This document shows, piece by piece, positions 62,932 through 64,000 of a stretch of DNA of 64,000 nucleotides. Origin of the DNA: Flavobacteriales bacterium (lineage in GTDB: Bacteria > Bacteroidota > Bacteroidia > Flavobacteriales_F > PHOS-HE28); contig CP064979.1 of NCBI GenBank assembly GCA_016699575.1, positions 1,860,001-1,924,000 on the forward strand, read 5' to 3'. The notes beneath the pieces are model-generated. The model did not search any database. It was not told the DNA's origin and saw nothing but the letters and a program-made list of their open reading frames with translations. The first letter of the stretch is position 1. Each line of letters opens with the position of its first letter. The position numbers and the translations under genes were made by a program.

Positions 62932-63633
62932 ATGTTCGTTTCAACCCGCGCCATAGTCCTGCGGTCCGTGCGGCACAAGGACCGTGGCGCCGTCGTTACC
63001 TTGTATACCGAGCACCACGGCTTGCGCAGTTATGCCGCCCGCGTTGGTGGAAAGAGCGGGCATCCCCCCGCGCTCTTCGGGCCTTTGCAGCGCCTGGTGG
63101 TAGTGGCCAGCGAACGTAGCGACCGCGACATCCACCAACTGCGCGAGGTGAGGACCGATCAACCGTTCGCCAACGTAGGCTCGGATCCTTTGCGTGGAAG
63201 CGTCGCTTTGTTCATCCAGGAAGTGCTCCTGCGGACCCTGCGTGCCGAGACGGCCGATGCAGAACTGTTCGCGTTCGTGCAGGATGCGTTGACGGAGCTG
63301 GATGGCGGCGACCGCACCCAGCACTTGCCGGTCAGCTTCCTGCTCGGGCTATGTGATCGGCTGGGCTTCGCTCCAGCGATGGACAGAACAGGTCCGGCAA
63401 CCTGGTTCGACATGGAAGAAGGTGCGTTCACCACCACCGAACCAGCGCATCCACACGCCTTCGGCGGAGCAGCGGTCCACCTGTTGGGCGATCTTCTCGG
63501 CGGACGTACCGACAGCAAGTACGCTTACGCACGGAAGGACCTGCTCGATCAACTGCTGCTCTACTTCCGGCTCCATATCGCTGGCTTCGGTGAGCTTCGT
63601 TCGCCTTCCGTGTTGAAAGCCGTTCTGGCTTGA
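62932..63633 (+). CDS. recO: DNA repair protein RecO
   Basis: 233 residues. The OB-fold start STRAIVLRSVRHKDRGAVVTLYTEHHGLRSY is typical (given here in short form: TRAIVLRSVRHKDRG, HGLRSYAARVGG). The C-terminal helical part (LFIQEVLLRTLRAE, FAFVQDALTELDG, KDLLDQLLLYFRLHIAGFG) fits RecO. It anneals single strands and loads RecA in RecFOR repair. The start overlaps no gene; the porZ stop is 3 bases upstream (ATG at 62932). Confidence 0.9.
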   Translation: MFVSTRAIVLRSVRHKDRGAVVTLYTEHHGLRSYAARVGGKSGHPPALFGPLQRLVVVASERSDRDIHQLREVRTDQPFANVGSDPLRGSVALFIQEVLLRTLRAETADAELFAFVQDALTELDGGDRTQHLPVSFLLGLCDRLGFAPAMDRTGPATWFDMEEGAFTTTEPAHPHAFGGAAVHLLGDLLGGRTDSKYAYARKDLLDQLLLYFRLHIAGFGELRSPSVLKAVLA

Positions 63634-63658
63634 GCGATCGGCGCGAAGTCCGCGATCC

Positions 63659-63666
63659 TACCTTCG
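63659..63666 (+). promoter_or_regulatory. Putative -7 box for the S9 oligopeptidase gene
   Basis: TACCTTCG (TAnnTTCG) ends 10 bases before the ATG at 63677. Confidence 0.4.
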
Positions 63667-63676
63667 GCGCACCGCC

Positions 63677-64000
63677 ATGCGACACCTTCTGCAACTTGTT
63701 GCGCTCACCTTGTTGATCGCATGCGGCAACGACCGCTCCAGTATGCCCACCACCACGCTTCCTGCGCCACCGCAGGCCGAGAAGATCCCGTTCCAGCTCA
63801 CCGCCCACGGCCACACCCGCATCGATGAATTCCACTGGATGCGCCTGAGCGAGGAGCAGCGCAACGCAGCGCAGCCGGACGAGCACACGCGCAAGGTCCT
63901 CGACCACTTGAAGGCTGAGAACGCCTACACGGAAGCGGTCCTCGCTCCCGTGAAGCAATTGCGGGAGGACCTGTTCAAGGAGATGAAAGCGCGCATCAAG
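63677..64000 (+). CDS. S9 prolyl oligopeptidase-family protein, lipoprotein (3' end outside window)
   Basis: The first 108 residues only. Lipobox LLIACG predicts a membrane-anchored lipoprotein. The segment HGHTRIDEFHWMRLSEEQR and YTEAVLAPVKQLREDLFKEM matches the N-terminal propeller entry of oligopeptidase B-type S9A peptidases (the R-x-D-x-x-x-W-x-R landmark). The catalytic domain lies beyond the window, so activity is not visible. A TACCTTCG box precedes it. Confidence 0.8.
   Translation, partial: MRHLLQLVALTLLIACGNDRSSMPTTTLPAPPQAEKIPFQLTAHGHTRIDEFHWMRLSEEQRNAAQPDEHTRKVLDHLKAENAYTEAVLAPVKQLREDLFKEMKARIK

Overview
The window is a chromosomal segment of a high-GC (roughly 60% by eye) member of the Bacteroidota, most likely a Flavobacteriales-type lineage. 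The evidence is several secreted proteins with type IX secretion (T9SS) C-terminal sorting domains, the T9SS component PorZ, signal peptides ending in AQ, the gene order ileS-dksA-lspA, a cysteine-poor DksA, and Bacteroidota-type -7 boxes (TAnnTTTG or TAnnTTCG). The combination resembles uncultured high-GC Flavobacteriales, but that placement is inference. No rRNA, prophage, transposase or CRISPR array is visible. Two tRNAs are present, one with CAU anticodon and one tRNA-Cys.

Layout. 0-13 kb: a giant repeat adhesin-like protein cut by the window edge; a minus-strand run galE - aminotransferase - omega-amidase; two tandem paralogous multi-TM proteins; a CAU tRNA and a HAD phosphatase with divergent promoters; then a lower-GC patch with a frameshifted secreted GH16 hydrolase and a small outer-membrane-like protein. 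13-20 kb: asd, a lamin-tail-domain secreted protein, a VapBC-type toxin-antitoxin pair, uvrC and a GT2 glycosyltransferase. 20-25 kb (minus): a GxxExxY gene framed by a perfect 31-bp inverted repeat, gpsA, an M28 peptidase with PDZ domain, and a GT4 glycosyltransferase. 25-35 kb: a HEAT-repeat/cyclophilin lipoprotein, a 2064-residue alpha-2-macroglobulin lipoprotein carrying several in-frame palindromic insertions, and small exported proteins. 35-41 kb: methylmalonyl-CoA epimerase, then ileS-dksA-lspA on the minus strand. 41-46 kb: a T9SS cargo protein, a structured intergenic region, an HD-domain/polyphosphate-kinase fusion and, divergently, a duplicated SiaB-like kinase. 46-51 kb: nuoABCDEF (complex I, cut short after nuoF), with repeat-like tracts between nuoB/nuoC and nuoE/nuoF. 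51-64 kb: a membrane class III nucleotide cyclase, T9SS cargo, a DUF4139 protein, lipB, a methyltransferase-like protein, a serine hydrolase, tRNA-Cys, a BNR-like T9SS cargo, porZ, recO and the 5' end of an S9 oligopeptidase.

How the genes relate. Most of the window is ordinary housekeeping (lysine/threonine biosynthesis, repair, respiration, lipoylation, phospholipid synthesis, lipoprotein maturation) mixed with cell-surface and secretion functions. The parts that most repay a second look are: (1) small palindromic elements inserted in frame in the macroglobulin and ileS genes; (2) the HD-PPK1 fusion and its divergent partner, a SiaB-like ATPase whose C-terminal half appears to be a degenerate copy of the N-terminal half; (3) the GxxExxY cassette with its perfect inverted repeat; (4) a G9 homopolymer early in porZ that could make the T9SS phase variable; and (5) an unexplained structured region at 42112-42228.
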